Of a stretch of DNA of 64,000 nucleotides, positions 34,922 to 47,567 are shown piece by piece. Made by a program: the position numbers and the translations under genes. A model generated the notes under the pieces. That model was not told where the DNA came from and did not search any database. It saw only the letters and a list, made by a program, of their open reading frames with translations. The DNA is from Lineolata rhizophorae (lineage: Eukaryota; Ascomycota; Dothideomycetes; Lineolatales; Lineolataceae): positions 910,422 through 974,421 of the forward strand of contig MU001683.1 in assembly GCA_010093515.1 (NCBI GenBank). The letters are read 5' to 3'. Position 1 is the first letter of the stretch, and every line of letters begins with the position of its first letter.

Positions 34922-36248
34922 GGTGAAGAGCGGAAGGGCGAAGAGTGGAAGTTGGGGGTTGTTAGTGGGGTAAGTGAATGAGTGAGGGAGTCAGTGAGTG
35001 CCAGGGCGGTTGGGTGAGCGTTCACGAGCGAGAGACCTGCAGGCGGGTCGGCGGCAAAGAATGTAACTCAGGACGGAAGGAGCGAGTGGGTCAGTCTGGG
35101 CGCTAGGCGTAAGGCAACGGCGTTGGGTCTGCCATTGGCCGGAGGGAGTTGATGTTGGCAGTGGAGCCTTGCTGTTGGGAGTATTTAGCAGATTTGTCGA
35201 GGTGTTGGAACGCGTATTTCGAGAGTCAATTTGAGGGTTCCAGGGTGCATGAACACGCTCCTTTGGCCTAGCTTGGCTGAGTGGTGGGTTTGAATGCGGC
35301 GAGCGAGCGAGAGTGCGCAGTGACAGGTCTGGTTGCTGTAGGGCTAGCGGGCTGCACGATGAGGCCGGATCGACGGTGCATAGTGCTCGGCTCCAGGCGG
35401 CCGGGACTGCGGCAGACGGGGACGGTGGGTCCGTGGGGCAACGGTTGGGCCCGGCATGTGTTCGTGGCCGAGGCCGGGACGCGAGTCCGAAGCGGCGTCT
35501 GTGTTGTTGGTTGGGATTTCCAACAGACGGACGCTGGCGCGGAGCCGGCGAGGCGCGAGTGGAGGAGGACGGGCCGCTCCCGGGGGCCGCAGCGAAACAC
35601 GTGCGCACAGCGCCTCGTGCTCTCCACTTTTCGCAAAGCAGACAGCGGCAGTTGGGAGTTGGAAATGGGATTTGAGTTTCAGCGGAGGCCGGGCCAAGAG
35701 GCAATGGCCGCTTTTGAAGCTGTTGCGGGCCGCCGGACGGGCTGACGCGCAGGAGCAGGCGTGGCATTACGAAAGCGGGTCGAGGCCGATTACGAAGCCT
35801 CGCGGGGGTGGACGGCGGAGGGCCTGGCTGAATCAGCCGGGAACCGCTCGCTCTGCGTGCGCGGGGCGCGAGAGCGTCTCCTGCGCCGGCATGAGGGCTC
35901 CGCGTGTTCGCGGCGACGGGCCCCGAAGCGGAAATTGGTGATGGGCCCGGCGGCGCCACCGTCGGACGGGAGTCGTACGACCAATCGGCGTCGGCCGGGG
36001 CGCGGGAGTCGGACCGGGGCACGTGACCGCCGGCGCCGGCGCCACACCCGCCCTGCAGCCCCGAACACCGCCTCTCTCGCACCACCATCGCCGCCGCTCC
36101 CAGGCCCATTCGTACATATCCACGCCCCGCGGCCTGGCGCTCCGATTGCTCGTCCCTCGGTCCGGCGCGACGGACGCCGACCAACACCAACCGCCTCGCC
36201 GCTCCATACATGCCTTAGCGCGCCGCACCGCACCCCATCCCGCCGCCA
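34799..36248. other. intergenic spacer with G61 tract; squalene epoxidase promoter
   Basis: 1.45 kb. It starts with the 3' region of the secreted-protein gene, then the poly-G run, then GC-rich DNA that must hold the promoter of the sterol gene at 36249. Open frames here are low-complexity and on the opposite strand; none is believed. Confidence 0.5.
34860..34920. repeat. uninterrupted poly-G tract, 61 bases
   Basis: Sixty-one consecutive G residues begin about 61 bases after the stop codon of the secreted-protein gene, probably inside its 3' UTR. The length may be inexact because such tracts are hard to sequence. Confidence 0.8.
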
Positions 36249-38083
36249 ATGCCGCTCATCCTCGACTCGCCCGCCGGCTCCGCCGACTCGGGCGACCCCA
36301 GCGACCCGACCACCTCGTCCGCCTCCAGCAGCTCCTTCACCCACGTCTCCCGCAAGCCGGCGTCTTCCGCCGCGCCCACGTCCGTCCTCCCGCCGCCGCC
36401 CGTTACCTTCGCCAACCCGCTCCCTGCCGCCACCGCCGCCGCGCTCGCCCGCCGCCGCGCCGAGCACCACGAGGCCGACGTCCTCATCGTCGGCGGCGGC
36501 GTCCTGGGCTGCGCCGCGGCCGTCGCGCTCGGCCGCCAGGGCCGCAGCGTGCTGCTGCTGGAGCGCTCGCTCAAGGAGCCCGACCGCATCGTCGGCGAGC
36601 TGCTGCAGCCGGGAGGGGTGCGCGCCCTGGAGGAGCTGGGCCTGGAGAGCTGTCTGGAGGGCATCGAGGCCGTCAAGTGCGAGGGCTACGACGTGTTTTA
36701 TGGCGCCCAGGAGGTGCTGATTCCCTATCCGGCCGAGGCGGCGGGGAAAGCCCGCCGGGGCAAGAAAGCCGAGGGGAGATCGTTCCATCACGGCCGCTTC
36801 GTGCAGAAGCTGAGGGCCGCCGCCGCCGCCGCGCCCAACGTGACCGTGGTGGAGACGACGGCGAAGGAGTTGGTGCGAAATGGATGGACCGGACAGGTCT
36901 TGGGCGTCGAGTCTAGCACAAATCTCCGGAAGGACTACGTGAGTATCCGTACACGGTTGCGCATCCTCCCTGAGCTTGGGCGCCCACGCTGACGCCGAAC
37001 CCAGTACTTCGCCCACCTCACCATCGTAGCCGACGGACACGCCTCCAATTTCCGCAAGTTCGCTCACCCGCGCCCCACCCCCGAGGTCCGCTCTAAGTTC
37101 TTCGCCCTCGAGCTCATCGACTGCGACCTGCCGGCCCCGCGCCACGGCCACGTGATCCTGCACTCAGACTCGCCGCCCGCGCTGCTCTACCAGATCGGCC
37201 CGCGCGAGACGCGCGCCCTCATCGACGTGCCGACCGGCTGCCCGACGGCGCGGCCCGAGGCCGGCGGCGTGCGCGCCCACCTGCGCAACGCGGTCCTGCC
37301 CACGCTGCCCGCGCGCGTGCGGCCCAGCTTCGCGGCCGCCCTTGACGCCATCGAGGACGGCAAAGCCCCGCTCCGCAGCATGGCGAACAGCTTCCTCGCG
37401 CCCGCCCGCCAGGGCCACGTCCCCGGCCTGTGCCTGCTTGGCGACGCTATGAATATGCGGCATCCGCTCACGGGTGGCGGCATGACGGTCGCGCTGTCTG
37501 ACGTGGTGCTGCTGGCTGAGGTGCTGGCGCCCGACGGTCCGGCCGGCGGACCGCGTGGGTTGGAGGACGAGTCCGTGGTGGCGAGGCAGTTGGGGAGCAT
37601 GCACTGGAGGCGGAAGGGGCTCGCGAGCGTAATCAATATTCTAGCCATGGCCTTGTACAGCTTGTTTGCCGCCGATGGTGAGATTGACCCACCCGGACAC
37701 ATTCTAGCCCTAAATTATCCCCCCATTCTCCCCTTCTCCTTTGCCCACCGTTACTACAGTAGCCCATGCCTCCCCCTTCTAGCTGACGCAACGAAACAAA
37801 TGCAGACGCAACCCTTCGCGCCCTCCAACTCGGCTGCTTCCGCTACTTCCAGCTCGGCGGCATCTGCGTCGACGGGCCCGTCTCCCTGCTCGCCGGCATC
37901 CTGCGCAACCCGCTTGTCCTCTTCCTGCACTTTTTCGCCGTAGCCATCTACGCCATGTGGGTGAGCGTGCTGCAGGCGCCGCTGCTGGCCAAGCCCTGGG
38001 CCGTCGTGTCGAGCCCGGCCGTCTTCTTGAAGGCGTGCGTCGTCATTTTTCCGTACATTTGGAGCGAGGTGGTGTGGTGGTGA
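36249..38083 (+). CDS. ERG1: squalene epoxidase (squalene monooxygenase)
   Basis: An FAD/NADPH-dependent ER enzyme that oxidises squalene to 2,3-epoxysqualene in ergosterol synthesis; it is the allylamine (terbinafine) target. Exons are 36249-36938, 37005-37677 and 37806-38083, with GT-AG introns of 66 and 128 bp (546 aa). Residues 1-75 are a Ser/Pro/Ala-rich extension. The Rossmann motif DVLIVGGGVLGCAAAVALGR starts near 78 and RIVGELLQPGG follows. After intron 1 come LTIVADGHASNFRK and the second FAD motif GDAMNMRHPLTGGGMTVALSD. The last exon holds two hydrophobic segments (LVLFLHFFAVAIYAM, AVFLKACVVIFPYIW) for membrane association. All diagnostic motifs are present. Confidence 0.96.
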
Positions 38084-38466
38084 GGGCGTGTTTATGCGGG
38101 GTGCATTTCAGGTGCAAAGGGGGCGTTCGAATCGGCCTTGATAGTTCCCTCTTCCATTCGTATACATCTAGACCCCTCACTGGATCGCGCGGGCTGGGAT
38201 CTCGACAGCTCCCGCCGTATTGTACAGTTCTGGTTTCGAGTCCCGGTCTGGTTCGTGCCGTCTCGGGCAGCATCAGCTTTATGGGGATATAGTGTTTACT
38301 CATAGACCATTTTAATGCTTAATTTTTGGAATTGCAACTGGCACGGGAGTGATGTGCTAGTACTTTTTCTTTTCTTTTTTTTTTTTTTTGTAATTCTACT
38401 AATCGGGCGCGCAATATACATAGACCGTCATGCACGCTCGGACGCAGCAAGACTAAGTTCCCTCAT
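38084..38466. other. convergent spacer, squalene epoxidase / PUS1
   Basis: 383 bp holding both 3' UTRs. It contains a T-rich run at about 38364-38389. No gene. Confidence 0.5.
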
Positions 38467-41037
38467 TCATCCTTCTTCTTCGCTAACAGCAACCGTCTCT
38501 TCGTCCGAGTCTACACCTGCGATTCCACCTACAACGCGAGTATCGCTGATGGTCTCCTCTTGTGCACCGGCCGTCTCCGTAGTCGCTTCCGTCCTAGAGC
38601 CTGTCACCGGAGCTTCTTGCCATTTCTTGCTCGGGGCCTTCTTCTTGCCCCAGTTGCGCTGCTTGAAATCACGGTCCTTAATGGCTGCCTTAGAGCCCGG
38701 GTCCGCTGTGATACGAGACTTTGCGGCCGGGATGCCTGCGGAAGTGAGATAGAGGAAGATGGGTTCGCGATACGAGTCCACGTGAGCGTAAAAGTTGTAG
38801 AAACTGCGGATAGAGTCAGCGACGTCCGACTCAAAGGGGAGGTTATTAACCTCTAGATGCCCCGCATCAGTCACTTACACATTATCAGCAACCTCCTCGG
38901 CTCGCATTCGGCCGTAGATCTCCTTCCGCTTGAACTCCACCAGCTCCTTCTCGTATTTGTCAAAAGCAATTGGCGCCCTACCGTGCTCTTCCGCCTTGGC
39001 ATTGTACGAGTCGAACACGGGCCTCTCGAGCAAGAGTCCCAACCCTGGTGCCTTAGGGATGCTGATGGCCGTGTCGTAGCGAAGTGACTCCTTGATACGC
39101 TCGGGAGGACACCCGCAACGCACTACCAGGGAGGCCATGCCTACCATCTTGCGAATCTGGTGCATCATGAAGGACTGGCCGTGCACGCGTAGCGAGAGAT
39201 ACTGCGTCTTGTCATCAACGCGAGGAGCTGGAGTTACAGGTGCGGGTTGGACGGTCTGGTCGGCAGTCTCTGGTTCGACTCGAGTGGCCTCGGACTGAGC
39301 CTCCCAGACTTCTACCTCACTAGGTTGGTCCATAACCCCCTTCTTGCCCGCTGCCGGTGTGGATTCCTTGCTCTTTTCTTTGGTTGTCTCGACAGAGACG
39401 GAATTTTCTTCCATTGATCCCACACCATCCTGCTTCACAGGCCCGGTACCTTCTCTTTTTTTGTCGTCGAATACAGTCGCAATATCCACCTCGAAGCTCT
39501 TGATATGTCGTTTCACGCTCGGATCCTTGCCATTTTTGCCCACTGTATAGTTGTGATAATTTTGGGTCCCCACATACTTGCCGAGCGCTTCCCGGACCCG
39601 CGCTAATCGCGCATCGTCGATCTGATACGTCCGTGCCGCTTCGATGTATGCCGCTTTGATAGTGCGTATCCCAGCCGTGAGTTCTTTTCTCGTGTCGATG
39701 GATAGTTGTGCCAAAGCATCTCCCGGAGGTAGTTCCTTGCTAACGTCGGCAGGATCGTTATATGGTGCTTGTAATTTTTCGTCCGCCACATCGCTGCCAG
39801 ATGAAGAGTCAGCGCCCTCGCCCGTGATTTCCTCTCGGAAGAGGGCACGTTCAACAAGTAGCCTGATCTCCGGATCCAGTTTTTCAAGAGCAGGCTTGAC
39901 GAACTCCTCCTCCTTGCTCTCCCACCACCCTCGAACCTCCTTCTGCCTCTCCTCATACCCTTGTAGATCACCTTCCTTCTCCGCTACCTCCCTCAGTTGC
40001 TTTCCTAGAAAACTGTTCGGATGGGGGGGCAAAAATGCGTATGATGGGATCAGATATTCATACCAGCGCGAATCACACGCTTGGTAGCAACTAAAGGACC
40101 CTAGAGCGCGTTCGATACCCCATACCCGGATCTGTGGGCCTAAGTGCGCATTTATTCTCTCTACAATGTCCGGATCCTCCACAATGAGCTTCAACGAAAT
40201 GACGTTCCCGGCTGCGTGTACTCCTTTGTCAGTACGCGCGCAACGAACTAGAGATGACTTTTTAGGGTCGTCGGCATTGGCTTTGCTGATAGCACCGGCA
40301 AGGACGAAGGCCGTGAAAAGGTCGCCTTCGATGGTCTTCTCGGACGGCGTTCTGTCCACGAGTTAGCGACTCCTGGAGATGATTTGAGACGACCAAATCC
40401 ACCGTCTCTCGACAACGAAACACTACTGCGGTCTAACGTTCTGAAATATGAAGTTGACCATATAATAATTCCAACAGAATGTGTGGAGTGGAAACTGCAA
40501 ACTGAAACCGCGACGAACGAGAAAAGAAGTCACACTTACATTTGCATTCCCTTGTAACCGCTCCCAGAGTATCCAATCATCACGGCAACTTTCCTTTTTG
40601 GCCTCTTCTCCTCTGCCTCGATCTCCTCCTTGGAAAAAGCCGGCGGCCCATTGGGCGTTGCGGTCTCACCACCCCCCTCTTCGGTTCGGCGTCGCTTGGC
40701 CTTCTCCACCTCGTTGCGTTCGCGACGATCTAGTTGATTTTCGCTTGATACGTCAGCTACTTTGTTTGATAGCGCCCTGTTAAAGTGCAAGGCACGAGAC
40801 CACGTGATCGGCGTCTCGTATGAGGTAGTTCAAGAGCTGGACGGATTGACCCGGGGTCACCCACAAATATTCTTTCCGTCCAAGATTCTTTCTCTTACCG
40901 CGGCTGCCATGCTTGAGTTTACCGCGATCGTCCCGCTTGCGTTTGCGGAAATTGTCCTGGCGGTCCTGTTCCCCCTGCCCGGAATTATCGTTCTTGGGGG
41001 GTTCATCGCGAGCGGCGTCACCGCTTTCGGAAGCCAT
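38467..41037 (-). CDS. PUS1: tRNA pseudouridine synthase (PUS1 family)
   Basis: It isomerises uridines in tRNAs (and some snRNA/mRNA), mainly in the nucleus. Four exons in transcript order: 41037-40865, 40776-40540, 40351-38879 and 38803-38467; introns of 88, 188 and 75 bp (739 aa). The basic N-terminus (KRKRDDRGKLKHGSRGKRK) is typical and may be nuclear-targeting. VAVMIGYSGSGYKGMQ precedes intron 2 and EKTIEGDLFTAFVLAGAISKAN follows. The catalytic motif RCARTDKGVHAAGN puts the nucleophile at Asp178; SFSCYQACDSRWYEYLIPSY and the HQIRKMVGM block are conserved. Acidic, Ser-rich insertions near 310-390 and 440-520 make it long. The start is the first ATG compatible with the exon 1 donor. It shares a 440-bp promoter with TFIIE-alpha. 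Confidence 0.93.
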
Positions 41038-41477
41038 AATGAGTCGATGAAGGGTCTTACCGTCCGTAGAATAGACAGCAAGATGGCGGGCATGGAATTC
41101 GAGTGCCCGCGGGTACAGAATTACTCGACCGGGGGCTTTTGGGTCGAGGCCTGCCGGGGGCACACGGAAGTCGGCGCAAAATCGTTGGCGCGCGTTCCAC
41201 CCCCGGCTCTGACCGCCCAGGAGTTTTGCCGGCAAAATGGCTGCCACCGCTTTGTCATACCTCACGCCCTGGAGCTTCCGCGCCCGCCTATCTCAAGTCT
41301 TTCGTCTCTTCTCTTTCATCTGCCACTCCGACGTCGCTGCAGGCCTGCGCGGCGCTCATAGCACCGAACAACAAGAATATCTATTTGGGTACTTCTCACT
41401 TTCACCTTGCGACGGGGTTTTGCTTTTGGCACCGCCACTGCAGGTCGTGCGCGGTCAGCGCTTCTTCAGGTGCCAAC
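41038..41477. promoter_or_regulatory. divergent promoter, PUS1 / TFIIE-alpha
   Basis: 440 bp between two divergent housekeeping starts, holding both 5' leaders. Open frames crossing it have no family match. Confidence 0.55.
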
Positions 41478-43055
41478 ATGGACTACGCGCGCGTCCTCGT
41501 CCGCACCGTCGTGCGCGCCTTCTACGAAACGGAGCATGTCGTGCTTGTCGATGCTCTCGTCACCCATAATGCGTGCGTCTCCCTGCGCAGCTGAAGCTAC
41601 GGGCTTCCATCGTCAGCATTTGGAATTTGAGGAGCAGGCTTGCTCACAGACTTGGCAGGCTTTCCCTGAGCGACCTGGCGCTCGTCATGGACCTTGGAAA
41701 GCAAATAAAGGCAGTTCAGAAGCTCTGCGGCAAGCTGAAGGAGGGCGGCCTGGTGTCTGTGTAGGTGCTTCCGTCGCCTGGCTCTAATGCCATCGTCAAT
41801 GCCTCCTTACGGAAGATGGAGTTTGGCTAGCTAACGGTTGACTAGGCTGGCCCGCCAAGAAACTCGCCAGGGTGCCCAGAAGCCTATCACCAAGGAATAC
41901 TACTACATCGACTATCGCCGCGCTATCGATGCGACCAAGTATCGCATCCATATGCTGGATGAGAAGGTCAAGGCGGATGCGAAACCTACTACGGAGAAGA
42001 AGGATCTCTTTTGCAAGCAATGTGGCTCCGAATACACCATCCTCGAGGCCCTCGACCATCCTGACCTCCTAGGTAGTGGTTCTGGCTTTTCTTGCCGCCG
42101 TTGCAGATATAGCCTCGAGTATCGGGACCAGAACGGCGAAGATGACGAGCCTCAGCCTGCGGGCGACGACACTCCGGCTCAATTCAACCGCCAGTTTGCC
42201 AACCTTCTTAGCCTTCTGCAGCAAATCGACGGCACTACGGTACCTGCCGTGACGGGCGAGTCTGCGCTTGCGGATGCCCGACCTATTATCCGCGATCAGA
42301 CCATAAATCCCGCAGCCAAAACGGAAGTGGTTGACGAGCAAAAAGTCAAGCCTACCGCCGTCAGAGGCATCACTTCGGGCCCGGAGAAGATCGAAGTCTC
42401 ATTTACCACGAGCGCGGAGCGCAGCGCCGCAGAGCGCGCTGCCGAGGAAGAACGCAAGGCGAAGATTGCCGCCCAGAACATGCTGCCGACGTGGCACACA
42501 CATAGCACCGTCACCGGCGAGCAGACTCGCGAGATGGCCCAAGCACAGCAACCGTCGCGCACCGAAACGTCTACTCCTGCTCCTGGAGCGGGCGGCGGTG
42601 CCACTCCGCTTGCCATGTCTGCCACGGCTGCCGATGAAAAAGACGAGGCGGATGACAAACGCGACCCTGCGCTCGACGCATACTTTGCGGCGCTCAAAGC
42701 CGAGCAAGAGCGTGTGGCGAAGGAGGAGGAAGACGAGGACGACGAAGACGAAGAAGAAGAGGACGAAGACGAAGAAGAGTTTGAGGACGTTGGCGTTGCT
42801 TCGGCCGCTGTTTCAACCCCTGTTCCGGAGCAGAACGGGGACATTGGTACCCCTTCGGCGAAGCGCGTTAAGATAGAGGAGCCGAATCACGTGAAGATGG
42901 AAGGTGTGGGGACTTCCCCGATGGAGCCTAACGACTCCCCGGTGAAGGTCAAGCAGGAGCAGAAGCCGGCAATGCGACCTGCCCCGACTTCAACCCAGGG
43001 ATCTGCACAAGGCGACGAATCGGATGCGGATGATGACTTTGAGGATGCCTTGTGA
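41478..43055 (+). CDS. TFA1: transcription initiation factor TFIIE alpha subunit
   Basis: Part of the RNA polymerase II pre-initiation complex; it recruits and stimulates TFIIH. Exons are 41478-41572, 41659-41760 and 41846-43055, with GT-AG introns of 86 and 85 bp (468 aa). Residues 1-90 are the winged helix (ARVLVRTVVRAFYETEHVVLVDAL, then LCGKLKEGGLVSVLARQE). A zinc ribbon follows with CKQC at 122-125 and CRRC at 149-152. The middle is a charged linker, and a stretch of about 25 Asp/Glu near 290-320 plus the DESDADDDFEDAL end form the acidic TFIIH-binding region. All expected parts are present. Confidence 0.95.
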
Positions 43056-43527
43056 TGGCATTACCAACGAATTTCGTGCTTGGGTCGGGTTTCGGTTGTG
43101 GCGTTTTCTGCTTTCGGAGTCACTACACATTTGCTTTCTGACTAGTTCTGCCGTTGATTTCTTTACAGCCATAGCGGGTGGCGATTTCTTTTACTGTACA
43201 CTCTGCAACTTCCTTAGAAAGGTGTTATACCCGGCGGGACACGGAACATGGCGAATGGAGGTTCGACAAAATCCGGAGTTTAAAGGGCCTGTATTTTATA
43301 GCATAGCGCTTGGCGTAGTCGACATGGCTGCTGTTGGTAGTAGATCGGGAGAATAGGCAAAATTTACCGACGTAACCTGAAAAGGCAACAAGATCACCAC
43401 GGCGCCAGACACTTGGTGGCGCTGTAAAACTAAACTTTGTCGGGTTGAACAGTCAGTACAATCGTTTGTATATTCACTGTGGTTTCAAGTCAGGGACTAT
43501 TGTCCCCGCTGTCTATGTATTGCGCTA
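43056..43527. other. convergent spacer
   Basis: 472 bp between the TFIIE-alpha and transcription-factor stops; AT-richer than its neighbours; 3' UTRs only. Confidence 0.5.
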
Positions 43528-46086
43528 TCACATCAAGCACAGAGTCCCTACTGTTTCTGTTGCATGTGCGACGATATCTTCCCACCAAGGCTGCCGCTGC
43601 CCAACTGGTATCATGTCTATATGCGGCTCATCCGTAATCTCTCCATCTACCCAAATTCTTAATATCTTAAGTGCGTCCCATACAGGAGGAACGCTCTGTG
43701 AGAGCGTGAGCTGCTTTGCCCAAGTACTTGTACCAGCGGAAGAAGGGACGCGCAGACTCACCGATCTACAAGAAGTCGCTGAAAGAACAGTCTCAAACCA
43801 ATTCCGTGCAATGCCAAAGTCTTCTTCAGAAACGGAGACAAGGCCTAGAAGAAAAACGGGAAATAGAGGAGCTTGGGCCGTAAACAACGGCCCGTAACAC
43901 GGCATGCGCCTGACGCATTCTGAAAGCCTTCTGCAGTTGGTCATGACTTCTGCGTGGCTTCGAGGAAGACTGAAAAGCGATACAATAGTCAAAAACCCAA
44001 TGCCCCATTTGCTCATTCAAGGAAGCGCTCGCCCAAAAATGACTTACCGGAAGAACCTGCATTGCAGGTAAATCTGGGCCGCGATTCGCCAGGCCTCGGC
44101 TCCCAGGTCCGTCATTTTCTTCGGGCACTCGATGACGCCGTGCTCGTTGAGAACGCACGAGTCAAGCAATGCTTCCGTGCTCGCGTAACCGTCTGTTTCC
44201 GGAGACAGCTCTGACCACTGGCGCAGGTTCGCGAGCTTGGACTTAATGTACTCGGCACCTTTTGGCAGGATGACGGAACTCGGCTCGAGGGCCATCTGGG
44301 AGGCCAGCTGGGTGATCTGGGCGAAGATGTGCAGTAGCTTGGGCGAGAAGCCGCAGCCGCCGTGCACCTTGCGCGCGTTGCGCTCGATGCCGTGCAGTAA
44401 CCAGCCGAACTGGCCCTTGGTGTGGATCGGGTCGAGCGGCGTCATGAGAAGTCCCAGGATGGCGGCACGCGCTACCAGTACCGTGTTCGACGTGTACGCT
44501 GTGGTGGACTGCACGTTCTCGGGTGAGTGCCAGTACCGGTATCCTGGGTCCGTCGCGTCGAGGATCCGGCTCGCTAGCCGGGCGCCCTCCAGCCACCGGG
44601 GCACCTGCGATTTGGGTCGGCGGTGCTCCCACGTTACCGTCTGCGTGGACATCGAATCGTTAGCAAAAGGAGAGAGGGTCTGGGAATAACCTCCTCGGGG
44701 CTAGGAAAGATCTCTCGACTCACATCGTGCATGATGAATACGACAATCGTGCCTACCAAACTGTCGCCGCCTCCAATCATCTGCTCCTCGGGTTGCGAGA
44801 GCGCGTCCGAGAGCAGCGCAACAGCCCTTTGATAATAGGCGTTTGCCCGGGTCCGAATGTCCTCGTTTGGAAAGTAATCCAAAACATAAGTCGCCGCCAA
44901 CGACAGCAACGTATATCTGAGGGATTCGCTGCTCGTCAGCATCGGCGCAATATCAACCTGCCAGCAGTTGGTCCTGGGCAGGATCGTCCTGCCGCGGCAG
45001 AACGCAGATCTATCTGCAAACAGGGAGTCAGCCAATTCCAACGCCCAAAACATCCCTCGTCTGGTGGTCATGAAGGGCGGATTTACAGAACGAGAAGAGG
45101 TTGTGATCCAAAGGATCCAAAGAGCAATTCATGCCGAAGCCTGGCGGGGAGGGCATGATCCTTCCTGGAGCGCTGGCTGCTGATTCAGACGTTCTTCGCG
45201 GCGGTGCGGGCTCTGGAGCAGCGCGCTGCCTGAAAGCTTCGGCCACAACGCTCCGCCGCGATTGGACATTGTGGCCCTGGTGGAAGCCAGCTCTCCCCAA
45301 TGAAAACTTGATGTAGCCGTTGACGACTCCATTTTGAGGGCGCACAACGGCCGGGACTGATCTATGCGAGGGCAGGTGTTCCGTAGCATTGTCAGAGAAA
45401 GGGTTTGTCAACGACGTAGTCACTTGTCGGGATTCTTTATCAGGAAGCACTGGGAAAAAGCCCGGAAACGTGTGAGCAGTCCACTCTAGATTATCAGGCA
45501 AAGAATGTGTTGGGCTTGAAAGAGGCATAGACAAGTCTGGACGCCAGACTGCACCGTGTACATCGTATAGCGCCCCTAAAAAGACGCGTAAGAACCGTCA
45601 GCCAGCAGGAATACAATGTTCTACCCTAGACAGAAACAAGAGCGCTAAGTATTGTGCAGCTACCGAAACAAGTAGGAAAAAAAGAAAACCTGAAACCAAG
45701 AAATCATAAGAAGTATGATGGAGACGGCTAAGAACAGCAGAATGCACGACAGAGTCGCACAAGCAAAACAGCTAAATATGTATATATATGTGTGCGTTGA
45801 AAAAAAAAAAATGAGAGGTATAAATGCACGAGGCTAGCGCCTCCATACCTTCTTCATCTTGGCCAGATGGCCTAGCCAAAACAAAATCCGCTTGGACGAG
45901 CGGAGCATTCGGCAACCAGGGTAATTGAGTCACGTTGGAAGGGAAGGGAGCTAAAGAGTTCCAGGGTGCTCCGTCGGGCAGAGTTTCGTCGACCAGAAGT
46001 GGTTCCGGCTGGGAGAGGGCACGACCGGCGCGCACATCAACGTGTTGGCCAAGTCTGCGCCTCTTCCTTGAGTAATTGTTCCCCAT
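43528..46086 (-). CDS. fungal-specific transcription factor domain protein
   Basis: Five exons in transcript order: 46086-45849, 45575-45087, 45013-44724, 44640-44048 and 43969-43528 (683 aa). Introns are 273, 73, 83 and 78 bp, all GT-AG. The C-terminal two thirds match the fungal transcription-factor regulatory domain (PF11951-like). Blocks include LFSFYRSAFCRGRTILPRTN, DIAPMLTSSESLRYTLLSLAATYVLDYF, NAYYQRAVALLSDAL, VTWEHRRPKSQVPRWLEGA and HLGE-type helices to the end. The N-terminus starts MGNNYSRKRRRLG and has no Zn2Cys6 motif. Either the protein lacks one, as some family members do, or a further 5' exon is missed; an acceptor-like GTGCACGTGCAG sits directly before this ATG. It is probably a nuclear regulator; target unknown. 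Confidence 0.82.
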
Positions 46087-47567
46087 CTGCACGTGCACGC
46101 AGCACACAACGGGTTAACAGAAGAACCGTGACACAGGACTAATTGCCACAGCGGTTTTTGGTGGGGGGAGGGGTGTGTTTGAGGCGAAATATTTCAATCA
46201 AAGCTCCGCGACTGGGTCCACCGACGCACCCACGGCGGCGGCAGCGGCGGCAGTAGCAGCAGCGGTGCGGCGCTGGCGGAAGGAGCAGCAGCAGCAGGTA
46301 GTGTGTAACGGCCGCCGGCGGACGACCTGAAACTGGCGGCGGGCAGAAGAGAGAAGCCGGACCGTGCAACACGTACCGAGTGAGAGGAGACCAGCCCCTT
46401 GCAGCGCGGCGGGACGAGAGCGCGAGCCGACGTGCAATGGCAGCGGGACGCGGCAGCCTGTCGCACAAGGCTACTGGGCGTAATTCATGCTTGGGCCGAG
46501 GCGGAGCGGAGGCGTCCAGACGGGATTGCCAGAGGAAAGAGAGAAAACAGAGGAAAGGGGAGAGGAAAGTATAGAGTTCACTGCCGTGCGCAGGCGGCGG
46601 GTGGGCTTGGCTTGGGGCGGGCGGTGTGTGGGTCCCAAGGTACTCGTTGTACACGGGCCGGAGCATTTTAAGTCGGCGGGCGGGCGACGACATTGACATT
46701 GCCGTGGCATGTGGTCGCTTGATGAGCCGGGCCCGCCCGCCCGCCGGCGCCCACGTTGTCAAGCCGCGGTGCTGGGGCTCCATGGCCCACGGTGTGGCCC
46801 ACGGTGCAGCCCACGCAGCCTGGCAGCCTGGCGCTGGGCGAAGGTGCGAGCGAAGGCTTGGCGGGGCCGCCCGTGGGTCCGTTCTGGGCTCGAGCCGTCA
46901 CGGCGGCCGGGACGCGACCCGTGGGACCGCGGCACTCGAGCCATCGACGGCTTCTCGAGTCTGCCATGGGTAGGGCGGCACACAGTGGCCAGGCAGCACC
47001 GTGGCACTTGGGGACCCCTCGGACCAGGCGGGGTGGGGTCCCTTGGGTTGGCGACGCCCACTGCCCCGCCTTGAAGGCGCCCACCATTGAGCGCGCCGCG
47101 TTCGCCCACACGCCCAGTCGCCGCCGGGTTGGGCACCGCGCACAGCCGTGGTAGCCTCCTTCCGCTGTGGCGCCGTGGTAGTAGGGCACGTACTCCGTAC
47201 CGCAGGTGAACAGCCCGCAGCCTGACCAGCCCCGCCGCGCCTTACCCAAAGCGAGCGCCGAGCCCTATCGAGTATGCGCCGTGCTACCTACTAAGGCACA
47301 TAGCTTTGCGGCCCTTGCCGTATGTAGCCGCACCTAAGTTGCCCACTCCTCCGTCTTCTCTCCTTTCTCTTTTCTCTTTCCCCCTTTTCCCTCTCCGCCG
47401 CCGCCGCAGCCCCTCTCCTCTTTCCCGAACCCAGTGCTCCTTTCAGCTTGCGTCCTCGCAAAAAATCTCAGGTAACAGCTTTGACGTTTAGCAGAGGATA
47501 AAATATCTAGGCTGGCCGGGTGCCGTGGGCGCGCCGGCGTCTTGTACCATGCTAGCCTCCCACAAGA
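46087..47567. promoter_or_regulatory. divergent intergenic region between two regulator genes
   Basis: 1.5 kb between divergent starts, strongly GC-rich (46200-47250) with Ala/Pro/Gly-type random frames, then a pyrimidine-rich tract (47340-47420) just upstream of the C2H2 gene, typical of a fungal 5' leader. A GTACTCCGTAC palindrome-like word lies near 47191. Confidence 0.5.

Noticed and set aside
46200-46270. Cys/Arg-rich CCYCRRCRRRGC on the minus strand as a possible zinc cluster for the transcription factor at 43528-46086
   Set aside because: It derives from a GCC/GGC-type repeat, the Cys spacing is not that of Zn2Cys6, and no splice links it to the first exon.
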